From JAIOTG01 sp964644045 (lineage in GTDB: Bacteria > Patescibacteriota > Patescibacteriia > Patescibacteriales > JAGXOH01), in the NCBI GenBank assembly GCA_964644045.1, contig CAZXUK010000012.1, forward strand, positions 1 through 34,981: 34,981 nt of DNA. The letters run 5' to 3'. Shown here in pieces: positions 7,493 through 14,917 of this stretch. The position numbers and the translations under genes were made by a program. Every line of letters begins with the position of its first letter. Position 1 is the first letter of the stretch. Under the pieces are notes generated by a model. The model was not told the origin of the DNA and made no database searches. It was given only the letters and a program-made list of their open reading frames with translations.

Positions 7493-10165
7493 TTATAATT
7501 TTTTTAATTTTTCTTTTAAAGCCCCTTGCTCTTCCCGAGCTTTGGCTAACTTATCCCTTTCTTTGGCCACCACCTCACGAGGAGCATTATCAAGGAAAGA
7601 TTCTTTGTTTAGTTTGTCGGTTATTTTTTTTATAAAATCATCCAAATTTTTTAACTCTTTTTCTATCCGAGCTTTTTCTTTTTCTTTGTCCACCGCTCCC
7701 AATAAATAAATTTCCACTTCTCCGGCTACGGCATAAATAAAATCATTCTCCGGTTTTGCTTTTTCTTGAATATCCAACTCGCCGATTCCGGTCCTCATAT
7801 TTTTCAAAAGCTCAAAATTTTCCTCCAATAAATCTTTTTTATCTCCGGCGCTGATAACCGCCTTTATCTTTCGTCCCGGCTCTATCTTGTTCTCCGAACG
7901 AACATTGCGAATAGCGCTGATTACTTCTTGAATAATTTCAAAATCCCCGCCGGTTCCGGTTTCCGAATATTTAACCCAAATATTATTTAAATCTAAAATG
8001 TCCGGCCATTTTTCAACTATCAAATCAATGGAAGTAAACTCCTTCCAGATCGCCTCCGTAACAAAAGGAGTAAAGGGGTGCCATAATTTTAACAAATTTT
8101 CCAAAACACAAAACATAACTTCATTCTTCTGCTCTGATTTTTCAAATTTACTGGCCTCTACATACCAATCAGCCAAATAATTCCAAGTAAATTCTCTTAA
8201 CACTTCTCCTGCTTGGGAAAAATTATAATTAGCCAAATGTTGATCTACCGTTTTTATAGTATTCACCAACTCCCGAATTATCCACTTATCAGCCAAAGAT
8301 AATTTACTCCACTCCAATTTTTCTTCTTTTCTTTCGTAGTTAGATAATATATATCTGCTAATATTCCAAAGTTTATTAATAAAATTTCTGAAACCGGCCA
8401 CTTTTTCTTCGCTTAATTTAATATCCGCGCCCGGAGAGGTATTCATAACCAAGGAAAGCCGGGTGGCATCGGTGCCGTATCTCTCCGCCATATCTATGGG
8501 ATCAATCACATTTCCCTTGGATTTACTCATTTTTTTTCCTTCTCCATCCAAAACCAAACCGTGAAGGTAAATATCTTGAAAAGGAATATCTCTCAAGGTA
8601 TAAGTAGTCATTAAAATCATACGAGCCACCCAAAAAAACAAAATATCATACCCGGTTTCCAAAACCGCCGTGGGGTGATAATTTTTAAAATCCCGGGAGT
8701 CAATTTTTAATTTACCGTTTTCCAAGTTAATCTCTTCCGGAGAATGAGCCATAGTGGAAAAAGTCCAGAGCCCGGAAGAAAACCAAGTATCCAAGGTATC
8801 CTCATCTTGTTTCCAGTCCTTTTCAGCGGGCTCTTCCACGCCCACATAAATTTCCTTACCTTTATACCAAACCGGAATCCGATGCCCGAACCAGATCTGC
8901 CGGGAAATACACCAATCCCTGAGATTGTCAATCCAATGATAATAATTTTTTTCAAATCGCGGAGGAAAAATATTAATTTTTTCTTTTTCCCCAAATCCTT
9001 TCTCTACCGCCTCTTTGCAAACTTCTTTTAGAGTTTTGCCCAACTTGGGAACTTTTTTATTAACATCTATAAACCACTGCAAGCTGGGCAGAGGCTCTAT
9101 GGGAGTATCGCAACGATAACAAACTGAAATATTATTTTCTATTCCTTCCTCTTTTTCCAATAAACCCTTTTCTTTTAATTTTTCCACTATCAACTCCCTG
9201 GCTTCCTCCACTTTTTTTCCGGAAAATTCTCCATAGCCCTTTTTTATCTTGCCTTCTTCATCAATGGCTTTTAAAACCTCTAAATCGTGCTCTCTCGCTA
9301 ACTCCCAATCAGTGGCGGAATGAGCGGGGGTAACACCCAGGGCTCCGGTTCCGAGTTCCGGATCAACCGACCTGTCAGCCACTATTTTTATTTTCAAAGG
9401 CACACCCACAAAATCTATCTCATAAGTCTTGCCTATATAATCTTTGTATCTTTTATCTTTGGGATTAACAGCTACGGCGGTATCTGCCAACTTGGTCTCC
9501 GGACGAGTAGTGGATATAGCCAAAGGAAAATCCGAACTATACTTAAAAGTATAAAACTTGGCTGTTTGAGTTTTATATTCCACCTCATCATCGGATAAAG
9601 TGGAATAACACCGAGGACACCAATTAACAATTCTTTCTCCTTGATAAATAAGCCCATCCTCGTGCATCATCTTAAAAACGCTCCTCACCGCCCGGGTTCT
9701 GGTTTCGTCCAGAGTATAAGCTTCTCGAGACCAATCACAAGAGCTACCCATTTTTTTTATCTGATTCTCAATCCGATCATGACAATTTTGGGCATATTCC
9801 CTAACTCTTGCTAAAAAATCCTCTCTGCCCAAATCATATTTAGTCTTTCCCTCTTCTTTTAAAAGCAAATTCTCCACTTTGGCTTGAGTGGCTATGGCGG
9901 CGTGATCGGTTCCGGGAACCCATAAAGCCCGATAGCCCTTCATACGATAATAACGGATCAAAATGTCCTCAAAAGCCAACATGGCCGCATGTCCCATATG
10001 AAGAAAACCGGTCACATTGGGCGGAGGCATAATAATAGAGTAAGCGGGAGCGTCCTGGGGCAAATTTAAATTATCCGGATTAAAAAAACCGGATTTTTCC
10101 CATTTATTATAAATGTCTGATTCGTATTTTTGGGGTTCGTAAGTCTTCTCTATTTTTGGTTTCAT
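7493..10165 (-). CDS. valS: Valine-tRNA ligase
   Basis: Charges tRNA-Val in the cytoplasm; a class I synthetase of 890 residues from the ATG at 10165. A TTG 12 codons upstream (10201) is open, but the ATG gives the usual N-terminus MKPKIEKTYEP and is preferred. The HIGH signature appears as PPNVTGFLHMGHA and the KMSKS loop as GKKMSKSKGN. Between them lies the CP1 editing domain (STTRPETKLADTAVAVNP). An anticodon-binding helical domain and the C-terminal coiled-coil arm typical of ValRS follow (DKEKEKARIEKELKNLDDFI). It is the first gene of the long minus-strand block. A tRNA-Val(GAC) gene and its broken copy lie only 1.6 kb away on the other strand. Confidence 0.98.
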   Translation of the reverse strand: MKPKIEKTYEPQKYESDIYNKWEKSGFFNPDNLNLPQDAPAYSIIMPPPNVTGFLHMGHAAMLAFEDILIRYYRMKGYRALWVPGTDHAAIATQAKVENLLLKEEGKTKYDLGREDFLARVREYAQNCHDRIENQIKKMGSSCDWSREAYTLDETRTRAVRSVFKMMHEDGLIYQGERIVNWCPRCYSTLSDDEVEYKTQTAKFYTFKYSSDFPLAISTTRPETKLADTAVAVNPKDKRYKDYIGKTYEIDFVGVPLKIKIVADRSVDPELGTGALGVTPAHSATDWELAREHDLEVLKAIDEEGKIKKGYGEFSGKKVEEARELIVEKLKEKGLLEKEEGIENNISVCYRCDTPIEPLPSLQWFIDVNKKVPKLGKTLKEVCKEAVEKGFGEKEKINIFPPRFEKNYYHWIDNLRDWCISRQIWFGHRIPVWYKGKEIYVGVEEPAEKDWKQDEDTLDTWFSSGLWTFSTMAHSPEEINLENGKLKIDSRDFKNYHPTAVLETGYDILFFWVARMILMTTYTLRDIPFQDIYLHGLVLDGEGKKMSKSKGNVIDPIDMAERYGTDATRLSLVMNTSPGADIKLSEEKVAGFRNFINKLWNISRYILSNYERKEEKLEWSKLSLADKWIIRELVNTIKTVDQHLANYNFSQAGEVLREFTWNYLADWYVEASKFEKSEQKNEVMFCVLENLLKLWHPFTPFVTEAIWKEFTSIDLIVEKWPDILDLNNIWVKYSETGTGGDFEIIQEVISAIRNVRSENKIEPGRKIKAVISAGDKKDLLEENFELLKNMRTGIGELDIQEKAKPENDFIYAVAGEVEIYLLGAVDKEKEKARIEKELKNLDDFIKKITDKLNKESFLDNAPREVVAKERDKLAKAREEQGALKEKLKKL

Positions 10166-10264
10166 ATTTGTCAGCTTAACAAAAGAGGTCTTTTTTGGCA
10201 AGCTAAAAATTTAAAAAAATCCTTTCTTTTAAACAATAAAAATCCGGGCTTAAACCCCTTTTTA

Positions 10265-10293
10265 TTGACACTTTCCCAAACTTAAGATATTAT
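10265..10293 (+). promoter_or_regulatory. Sigma70-type promoter for the DHH-like gene
   Basis: TTGACA at 10265-10270, a 17-base spacer, then TATTAT at 10288-10293. The predicted start of transcription is near 10300, only about 10 bases before the ATG at 10311, so the mRNA would be nearly leaderless. This fits the absence of a Shine-Dalgarno sequence. Confidence 0.7.
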
Positions 10294-10310
10294 TTTTTAA
10301 TTATTCCAAA

Positions 10311-11498
10311 ATGGGAATTCTTCTAAAAAATTCGCAAAATATGCTGGAAAAACAAGAACAATTCATTAAACAAATAGAAAAAGCAAACAATATTTTGATC
10401 ACCGGCTACACCCCCTGGAACGAAGAGATTGTCCTCTCCGCTCTGGCCTTAAGATTGATCTTAAAAAAAATGGGCAAAAAAAGTGAAATTATTCTGGAGG
10501 ACGATCGAGAAAAAGATTATCTCAAGCCCTCTTTAAAATCTTTTGCCGGCTTTCCGGGTTATGAAAAAATTAAAAATTCTTTAGAAAATTTGAGCGATTT
10601 TGTTATTTCCTTGGATTTAAATTCGGCCCGAATCGGAAAAGTAAAATATAAACTCACGGAAAAGGCCCTGAACTTTTATATTACTCCGGAAAAAGGTTTT
10701 TTCTCTCCCGAGGATATCTCGGCCCAACACACCAACTTTCGCCACGATCTTATAATTACCCTGGGAACTCCAGACCCGGAACTCTTGGGCCAAATTTATC
10801 AAAAAACCGGAAATTTTTTCTATCAAACTCCGATCATAAACATAGACAACCAACCCTCTAATGAAGAATACGGACAAATCAATCTGGTTGAGCTTACTGA
10901 ACCCACAATATCTGAGATCATCTTTTCCCTTTGGGAGAAAGAAAAGGAAAAATATCTGGGCGCGGAATCGGCCCACTGCCTTTTAGGGGGTATAATTTAC
11001 AAAACCCGAAACTTTAAAACCCCCATAACCCCGAACACTCTTTCCACCACTTATAATTTGATCTCTCTGGGGGCGGATAAAGAAAAAATTATAAATCAAT
11101 TCTACCGCTCTCAAACTTTAAATACTTTTAAATTATGGGGGAAAGCTCTCAACAATCTCTCTCATCCCGAAAACGAACCCAGGCTGATCTGGACAACCTT
11201 AAACCAAAAAGATTTTCAAGAAACCCAAACCCGGGAACACGACTTGATCGATTTGATCAATGAGCTAATAGTTAATATTCCCAAAATTGAAATGCTCTCG
11301 GTTTTTTATGAACAAGAAAATAAAACCAAGGGAGCCATATATTCCCGACGAAATTTAGAATTAAAAAATTCACTCCAAAAATATACCCCGGAAGGAAATA
11401 ATAATTTTGTTCAAATCAAGGCCGAACAAAAAATAGAGGAAGTAAAAGAAGAAATTATTGATATTATTAAAGAAAAATTAAATAAAATACCTGTTTAG
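10311..11498 (+). CDS. DHH-family (NrnA/RecJ-like) protein with degenerate active site
   Basis: 395 residues with the layout of bifunctional NrnA-type DHH phosphoesterases: an N-terminal DHH domain to about residue 210, then a DHHA1-like region. The fold signature survives in IINIDNQPSNEEYGQINLVE followed by SEIIFSLWE, which matches the canonical Asn-Ile-Asp-His-His-Pro-x-Asn-x-x-Tyr-Gly pattern, but the two histidines are Asn180 and Gln181. The first motif is also lost (ITGYTPWNEEI instead of a His-x-Asn-Pro-Asp-x-Asp type), and so is the second aspartate (LIITLGTPD, Gly152). All the manganese ligands I can place are gone, so nuclease or phosphatase activity is unlikely. It may be a structural, binding or regulatory derivative. 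The alternative start at Met11 (10341) cannot be excluded. It is transcribed away from valS. Confidence 0.85.
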   Translation: MGILLKNSQNMLEKQEQFIKQIEKANNILITGYTPWNEEIVLSALALRLILKKMGKKSEIILEDDREKDYLKPSLKSFAGFPGYEKIKNSLENLSDFVISLDLNSARIGKVKYKLTEKALNFYITPEKGFFSPEDISAQHTNFRHDLIITLGTPDPELLGQIYQKTGNFFYQTPIINIDNQPSNEEYGQINLVELTEPTISEIIFSLWEKEKEKYLGAESAHCLLGGIIYKTRNFKTPITPNTLSTTYNLISLGADKEKIINQFYRSQTLNTFKLWGKALNNLSHPENEPRLIWTTLNQKDFQETQTREHDLIDLINELIVNIPKIEMLSVFYEQENKTKGAIYSRRNLELKNSLQKYTPEGNNNFVQIKAEQKIEEVKEEIIDIIKEKLNKIPV

Positions 11499-11587
11499 TT
11501 TTAAGGGTCTTGAAGGCCTGAAAAATAGGTGATAAACTGTTTTAAAAGATGATAATACCCCTTGTTTGGGGTTTTGTTGTTTTAGCC

Positions 11588-11660
11588 GGGCATGTAGCTC
11601 AGGGGTTAGAGCACCACGCTTATAACGTGGATGTCGGTGGTTCAATTCCACCCATGCCCA
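11588..11660 (+). tRNA. tRNA-Ile (anticodon UAU)
   Basis: A complete 73-nt cloverleaf: acceptor GGGCATG/CATGCCC, D-arm GCTC/GAGC, anticodon arm CCACG-CTTATAA-CGTGG, T-arm GGTGG-TTCAATT-CCACC, discriminator A. No CCA is encoded. Anticodon-loop positions 34-36 are U-A-U, so it reads AUA (Ile). Most bacteria decode AUA with a CAU tRNA modified to lysidine by TilS, so a UAU form is uncommon. The anticodon stem is identical to that of the neighbouring tRNA-Val. Confidence 0.93.
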
Positions 11661-11739
11661 CATTCTCGTTTATGATTAATGATTTTAGATTTAAGATTTA
11701 GAAGTCAAAAATCAGAAATCTTAAACCTAAAACAAAACA

Positions 11740-11813
11740 GGACGCGTAGCTCAGTTGGTTAGAGCGCCACGTTGACATCGTGGAGGTCAGAGGTTCAAAT
11801 CCTCTCGCGTCCA
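11740..11813 (+). tRNA. tRNA-Val (anticodon GAC)
   Basis: A complete 74-nt cloverleaf: acceptor GGACGCG/CGCGTCC, D-arm GCTC-AGTTGGTTA-GAGC, anticodon arm CCACG-TTGACAT-CGTGG (anticodon GAC, codons GUC/GUU), T-arm AGAGG-TTCAAAT-CCTCT, discriminator A and no encoded CCA. It lies 79 bases after tRNA-Ile and is the parent of the degenerate copy further downstream. Confidence 0.96.
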
Positions 11814-11897
11814 CATTTCAAATTAACAAATAAGTAATTTAAATTTTTTAAGCAAAATTAATTTTGATTATATTTTTAGATTTTCCGCTTTTAGTTA

Positions 11898-12011
11898 AAA
11901 CACTTAGCTCAGTTGGCCCGCCTCGCCGAGCAGAAGCTCGGCTTCAGCGAGGCGGGTTAGAGTGCCACGTTGACATCGTGGAGGTCAGAGGTTCAAATCC
12001 TCTCGCGTCCA
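11898..12011 (+). pseudogene. tRNA-Val(GAC) pseudogene with 40-nt palindrome in the D-loop
   Basis: From 11957 to 12011 this copy differs from the intact tRNA-Val at one position only (the D-stem C25 is T). The D-loop is split by an inserted hairpin between GG and TTA. The 5' acceptor strand reads AAACACT instead of GGACGCG, which leaves four of the seven acceptor pairs mismatched (1-72, 2-71, 5-68, 7-66). RNase P processing and charging are therefore unlikely. A tandem duplication followed by insertion and decay explains it best. An extended-D-arm regulatory tRNA-like RNA is the less likely alternative. Confidence 0.85.
11917..11956 (+). repeat. GC-rich nested palindrome inserted in tRNA D-loop
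   Basis: Forty bases with two nested stems. The outer stem is CCCGCCTC (11917-11924) with GAGGCGGG (11949-11956). The inner stem is GCCGAGC (11925-11931) with GCTCGGC (11936-11942) around an AGAA loop, and TTCAGC lies unpaired on the 3' side. Its GC content is far above the surroundings. It looks like a small palindromic repeat element; no second copy was seen in this window. Confidence 0.85.
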
Positions 12012-12074
12012 CTGACCCCTTTTCTCTTTTTTAAAAATATATTATAATTTTTATATCTCTTTTAGAAATAACCC

Positions 12075-12491
12075 ATGCATAAAATGTCTAAACTTTTTAA
12101 AAAAAATAAAAAAAATCAAGCAAACAAAGAAGAAAAGGAAGAAAAAGATTGGTTAGAAGAAAACTACGAAGAGGGCCAATTATCCATAGATGTTTACGAA
12201 ACTTCGGGAAAAATCATAATCAAATCAACCATTGCCGGAGTGGCTCCGGAAGATCTGGATATCTCTCTAAATAATGATATGTTAACCATTCGAGGAGAAA
12301 GAAAAAATCAGGAAGAAGTAAAAGAAGAAGATTATCTTTACAGAGAATGTTTTTGGGGAAATTTTTCCCGCTCCATAATTCTGCCCACAGAAGTGGACAC
12401 GAAAAACATTGATGCCGTGCTGGAAAACGGAATATTGACCATAACTTTGCAAAAAACGGAAAAAGAAAAAGTGTCAGTAAAAAGCAAATAA
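12075..12491 (+). CDS. Hsp20/alpha-crystallin small heat shock protein
   Basis: An ATP-independent chaperone that holds unfolding proteins in large oligomers. It has 138 residues: a short charged, Lys/Glu-rich N-terminus of about 40 residues, then the alpha-crystallin domain. That domain contains the strand motif LSIDVYETSGKIIIKSTIAG, the loop PEDLDISLNNDMLTIRGERK and the conserved ENGILTITLQK near the C-terminus. The N-terminal arm is short and hydrophilic compared with most family members. Met4 (12084) is an alternative start. A TATAAT lies at 12043-12048, but no good -35 or CIRCE element is visible. It begins just after the tRNA-Val pseudogene. Confidence 0.93.
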   Translation: MHKMSKLFKKNKKNQANKEEKEEKDWLEENYEEGQLSIDVYETSGKIIIKSTIAGVAPEDLDISLNNDMLTIRGERKNQEEVKEEDYLYRECFWGNFSRSIILPTEVDTKNIDAVLENGILTITLQKTEKEKVSVKSK

Positions 12492-12499
12492 ACCAAAAT

Positions 12500-12706
12500 A
12501 TGGAATACGTTTTTATTATAAAAAAAATAAAGAAAGAAAAGGGGGAAGTTTTATTAAAAGATGAAGCGGGGAAACAAATCAGCTGGCCCCAAGAAAAAAC
12601 GCCCGCCCGGCTAAAAGAAGGGGACAAAATTTACTTCAATATTTCCGAAGAAAAGCACAAAGGAGCCAAAGAAATATTAAACGAAATCCTAAATCCCAAT
12701 GATTAA
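12500..12706 (+). CDS. Small conserved-looking protein of unknown function, coupled to VanW gene
   Basis: A 68-residue protein with no signal peptide or membrane segment. Its pattern suggests a small beta barrel: short strands EYVFIIKKI and GEVLLKDEAGKQISWP, then a KEGDKIYFNIS strand and a C-terminal helix ending KEILNEILNP. It starts 8 bases after the Hsp20 stop and its last 8 bases overlap the start of the VanW gene, so it is very probably translated and co-regulated with both. No family is recognised. Confidence 0.7.
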   Translation: MEYVFIIKKIKKEKGEVLLKDEAGKQISWPQEKTPARLKEGDKIYFNISEEKHKGAKEILNEILNPND

Positions 12707-14573
12707 ATTAAAATTACAATCTAAAATTTTAAAATGGCTACTGTCTTTGGTGGTCATTTTTTTTCTGCTCTCGGCGATCTTAACCGGGGCTTATCTTTAT
12801 TTTCTAAACAAATATGAAAACAAAATACTACCCGGAATTAAAATAGGAAATATAGAGGTTGGGGGTTTGGGAACTAAGGAAGCCAGACAAAAATTAGAAA
12901 ACAAAATAACCCAAATCAACCAAGAGGGCATCGGTTTAAAATATGAAGGAGCTCAGATCAATTTAACCCCCAAAGTCTCTTCCTTGTCCGGTGATATAAG
13001 CTATGAGGTTATAAAATTCCAGCCCCGGATCAATATCAATCAAGCCCTGGAAAAGGGCAGGGGGAAAAATTTTTTTAAATCTCTGCAAAAACAAATCTCT
13101 CTCTTATTTGAGAAAAAAAATATCCCCGTAAAAGTAGAATTGAATAGGCCGGAAATTAAAAAAATAATTCACAAAAATTTTCAACAATTTGAAATTCCGG
13201 CCAGAGACGCCACCCTGGTTATCTCTACTTCCAGTTTGCCCGAAACTATAGATTATACCATACAAAAAGAAAAACTGGGGAAAATAATTAATTATCAAGA
13301 TGCTTTGGATAGAATAAAAAACAATCTAAAACAATTGAATAATTCCACCATCCAACTAAAAGATCAGATCAAATACCCCCGAATCCACAAAAGAGACTGT
13401 CTAAATTTGGAGAACAAAATTAAAAATATTCTTAATCAAGCCCCTGTTAATTTGATTTATAAGGAAGAAAAATGGAAAATTGGCCAAGAAAAATTAGTCC
13501 GCTGGATGGAACTGTATCCTGAACAGGACGCTATAGGAGTATCACTCCGGCCGGAAAAAATCTCCCGGTTTTTAAAACAAAAAGTTGCTCCATCCATAAA
13601 CCGGGAACCCGTGAACGCCCGTTTTGAGATAGAGGAAGAAAAAGTTACCCAATTCAAGGCCAGCCAGGAGGGGGTGGAGGTAAAAATTCCGGAAACCGCC
13701 TCCCTTATCAAGGATAAATTATCAAATTCCTCAACAAATACTATAGAAATATTAACCAAAAAAGTAAAAAGCAAAATTAACATTGACAATATTAATAATT
13801 TGGGTATCAAAGAAGTAATCGGCACCGGCCACTCTAATTTTGCCGGCTCTCCTTCTAACAGAATTCACAATATCAAAGTGGGGGCGCAAAGCTTAAACGG
13901 CCTCTTGATTAAACCGGAAGAAGAATTTTCCTTAGTTGGCGCCTTGGGAAGAATTAACGCGCAAACCGGATATAAACCGGAGTTGGTAATAAAAGGAAAT
14001 AAAACTGTTCCGGAATACGGCGGCGGTTTGTGCCAAATCGGAACCACTATGTTTAGAACCGCTCTTGATGCCGGATTAAAAATAACCGAAAGAAAAAGTC
14101 ATAGTTATAGAGTTTCTTATTATGAACCGGCCGGGACTGACGCCACTATCTATAACCCTAAACCGGATTTTAAATTTATAAATGACACTGACAATTATAT
14201 CCTTATTCAATATCGCATCGAGGGCTATGATCTTTATTTTGATCTTTGGGGAACCGATGACGGCAGAAAAGTAACCACTACTGATCCGATAATCTATAAT
14301 ATTACTTACCCCGGACCCACTAAAGAAATAGAAACCACTGACTTGGAGCCGGGGCAAAAAAAATGCACAGAAAGCGCCCACAACGGAGCTGATGCTTATT
14401 TTGACTACATAATCACCTATGCGGACGGAGAGACCAGAGAAAGAAGATTTCATTCTCATTATTCACCTTGGAGAGCGGTTTGTTTGATTGGGGCGGAAAA
14501 AATATCCACGGAAGAGGAAAAAGAAAACTCCGCAAAAGAAAACGAACAACAAGCCACGAGTACTGAAGAATAA
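12699..14573 (+). CDS. VanW-domain protein with peptidoglycan-binding-like repeats
   Basis: A membrane-anchored envelope protein of 624 residues. An N-terminal transmembrane helix (about 12-35) is followed by an extracytoplasmic region resembling the PG-binding repeats found in VanW proteins (about 45-350). The VanW domain lies at about 370-500 with typical segments: GTGHSNFAGSPSNRIHNI, LIKPEEEFSLVGALG, PEYGGGLCQIGTTMFRTAL and SHSYRVSYYEPAGTDATIY. A Glu/Thr/Ser-rich tail ends the protein. The VanW domain was named after vancomycin-resistance clusters, but its biochemical role is unresolved; cell wall association is the usual inference. Nothing else here resembles a vancomycin-resistance operon, so resistance should not be inferred. 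Confidence 0.92.
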   Translation: MIKLKLQSKILKWLLSLVVIFFLLSAILTGAYLYFLNKYENKILPGIKIGNIEVGGLGTKEARQKLENKITQINQEGIGLKYEGAQINLTPKVSSLSGDISYEVIKFQPRININQALEKGRGKNFFKSLQKQISLLFEKKNIPVKVELNRPEIKKIIHKNFQQFEIPARDATLVISTSSLPETIDYTIQKEKLGKIINYQDALDRIKNNLKQLNNSTIQLKDQIKYPRIHKRDCLNLENKIKNILNQAPVNLIYKEEKWKIGQEKLVRWMELYPEQDAIGVSLRPEKISRFLKQKVAPSINREPVNARFEIEEEKVTQFKASQEGVEVKIPETASLIKDKLSNSSTNTIEILTKKVKSKINIDNINNLGIKEVIGTGHSNFAGSPSNRIHNIKVGAQSLNGLLIKPEEEFSLVGALGRINAQTGYKPELVIKGNKTVPEYGGGLCQIGTTMFRTALDAGLKITERKSHSYRVSYYEPAGTDATIYNPKPDFKFINDTDNYILIQYRIEGYDLYFDLWGTDDGRKVTTTDPIIYNITYPGPTKEIETTDLEPGQKKCTESAHNGADAYFDYIITYADGETRERRFHSHYSPWRAVCLIGAEKISTEEEKENSAKENEQQATSTEE

Positions 14574-14578
14574 AAAAA

Positions 14579-14605
14579 ACCGCGAAATCGCGATCTTTTA
14601 TTTTA
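14579..14605 (+). terminator. Possible terminator after the VanW gene
   Basis: A short GC stem (CGCGA-AA-TCGCG) is followed by ATCTTTTATTTT. It is placed 6 bases after the VanW stop. The stem is only 5 bp, so the call is weak. Confidence 0.35.
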
Positions 14606-14623
14606 AAAATTTTTAAAATAAAA
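14596..14623. repeat. 28-bp perfect A/T palindrome
   Basis: TTTTATTTTAAAAA followed by its exact reverse complement. It sits between the VanW gene and the 3' end of the predicted minus-strand ncRNA, and its T runs would act as the U-tract for that RNA. It could be part of a bidirectional terminator. Confidence 0.8.
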
Positions 14624-14762
14624 AAGAGATCAGCTCAAGCGGGTAGGCAAGAAAATTTTCCATAGGTGTTTAAGAGCACCAATCCGCCCTTAAAACCTAA
14701 CAGAAAATCCCCATGCTTGTCGTGCCTAACCCGCTTGAAATGATCTCTTTACCTTCTAAAAC
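14620..14762 (-). ncRNA. Candidate structured ncRNA, rod-like, unidentified
   Basis: The sequence folds into a long rod with consistent pairing at several levels. Helix 1 is AAAGAGATCA (14623-14632) with TGATCTCTTT (14741-14750), 10 bp. After a small internal loop, helix 2 is 14636-14649 with 14723-14737, 14 bp with one bulged A. An asymmetric internal region follows, then ATTTTC/GAAAAT, and an apical stem TAGGTGTTTAAG (14663-14674) with CTTAAAACCTA (14689-14699) and one bulge. On the minus strand the 3' side runs into TTTTTTATTTT, and a near-consensus promoter lies directly upstream, so I assign the minus strand. The rod with a central bubble recalls 6S RNA, but at about 140 nt it is short and no diagnostic motif is certain. 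The SRP RNA loop motifs are absent. Confidence 0.55.
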
Positions 14763-14767
14763 ATTCC

Positions 14768-14796
14768 ATACTATCACGCTTTAAAAATTTTGTCAA
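14768..14796 (-). promoter_or_regulatory. Near-consensus sigma70 promoter for the candidate ncRNA
   Basis: Read on the minus strand: TTGACA (14796-14791), a 17-base spacer, TAGTAT (14773-14768). Predicted transcription start is about 14762. No minus-strand protein gene begins downstream of it; the next thing is the rod-shaped RNA. Confidence 0.7.
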
Positions 14797-14834
14797 GGGA
14801 TAAAACTAAATTACTCTAAACACTTTATGCTAAC

Positions 14835-14870
14835 ACGCCCCCAATAGGGCGTCAACGCCCCCTTTGGGGG
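14835..14870. repeat. Tandem GC-rich hairpins
   Basis: Two adjacent hairpins that share the unit ACGCCCCC: ACGCCC-CCAATA-GGGCGT (14835-14852) and CCCCC-TTT-GGGGG (14858-14870). They stand out in very AT-rich DNA. Neither strand has a following T-run, so they are not ordinary terminators. Confidence 0.6.
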
Positions 14871-14876
14871 AAAAAT

Positions 14877-14917
14877 TGTGTAAAAATAGCGGAAAAAAGT
14901 GGAAAACTTGTGTAAAA
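14877..14917 (-). other. Cluster of three DnaA-box-like 9-mers
   Basis: On the minus strand, TTTTACACA occurs at 14885-14877 and at 14917-14909, and TTTTCCACT at 14906-14898. The first two fit the degenerate consensus TTWTNCACA; the third differs at its last base. An A/T-rich stretch (14918-14985) lies next to them and gyrA is close by. This could be part of a replication origin or a DnaA-regulated site, but short A/T-rich matches also arise by chance. Confidence 0.3.

Noticed and set aside
11478..11663. Minus-strand 61-aa open frame ending over tRNA-Ile
   Set aside because: It is the usual antisense translation of a tRNA gene; the tRNA cloverleaf fully explains the sequence.
12699..14573. 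Vancomycin resistance function from the VanW domain
   Set aside because: No vanH, vanA/B or vanX-like genes are nearby, and VanW domains are common in bacteria with no link to resistance.
14620..14762. SRP RNA or tmRNA as identity of the ncRNA
   Set aside because: The SRP apical loop and AGCAGC-type motif are absent, and there is no tRNA-like end or tag reading frame.
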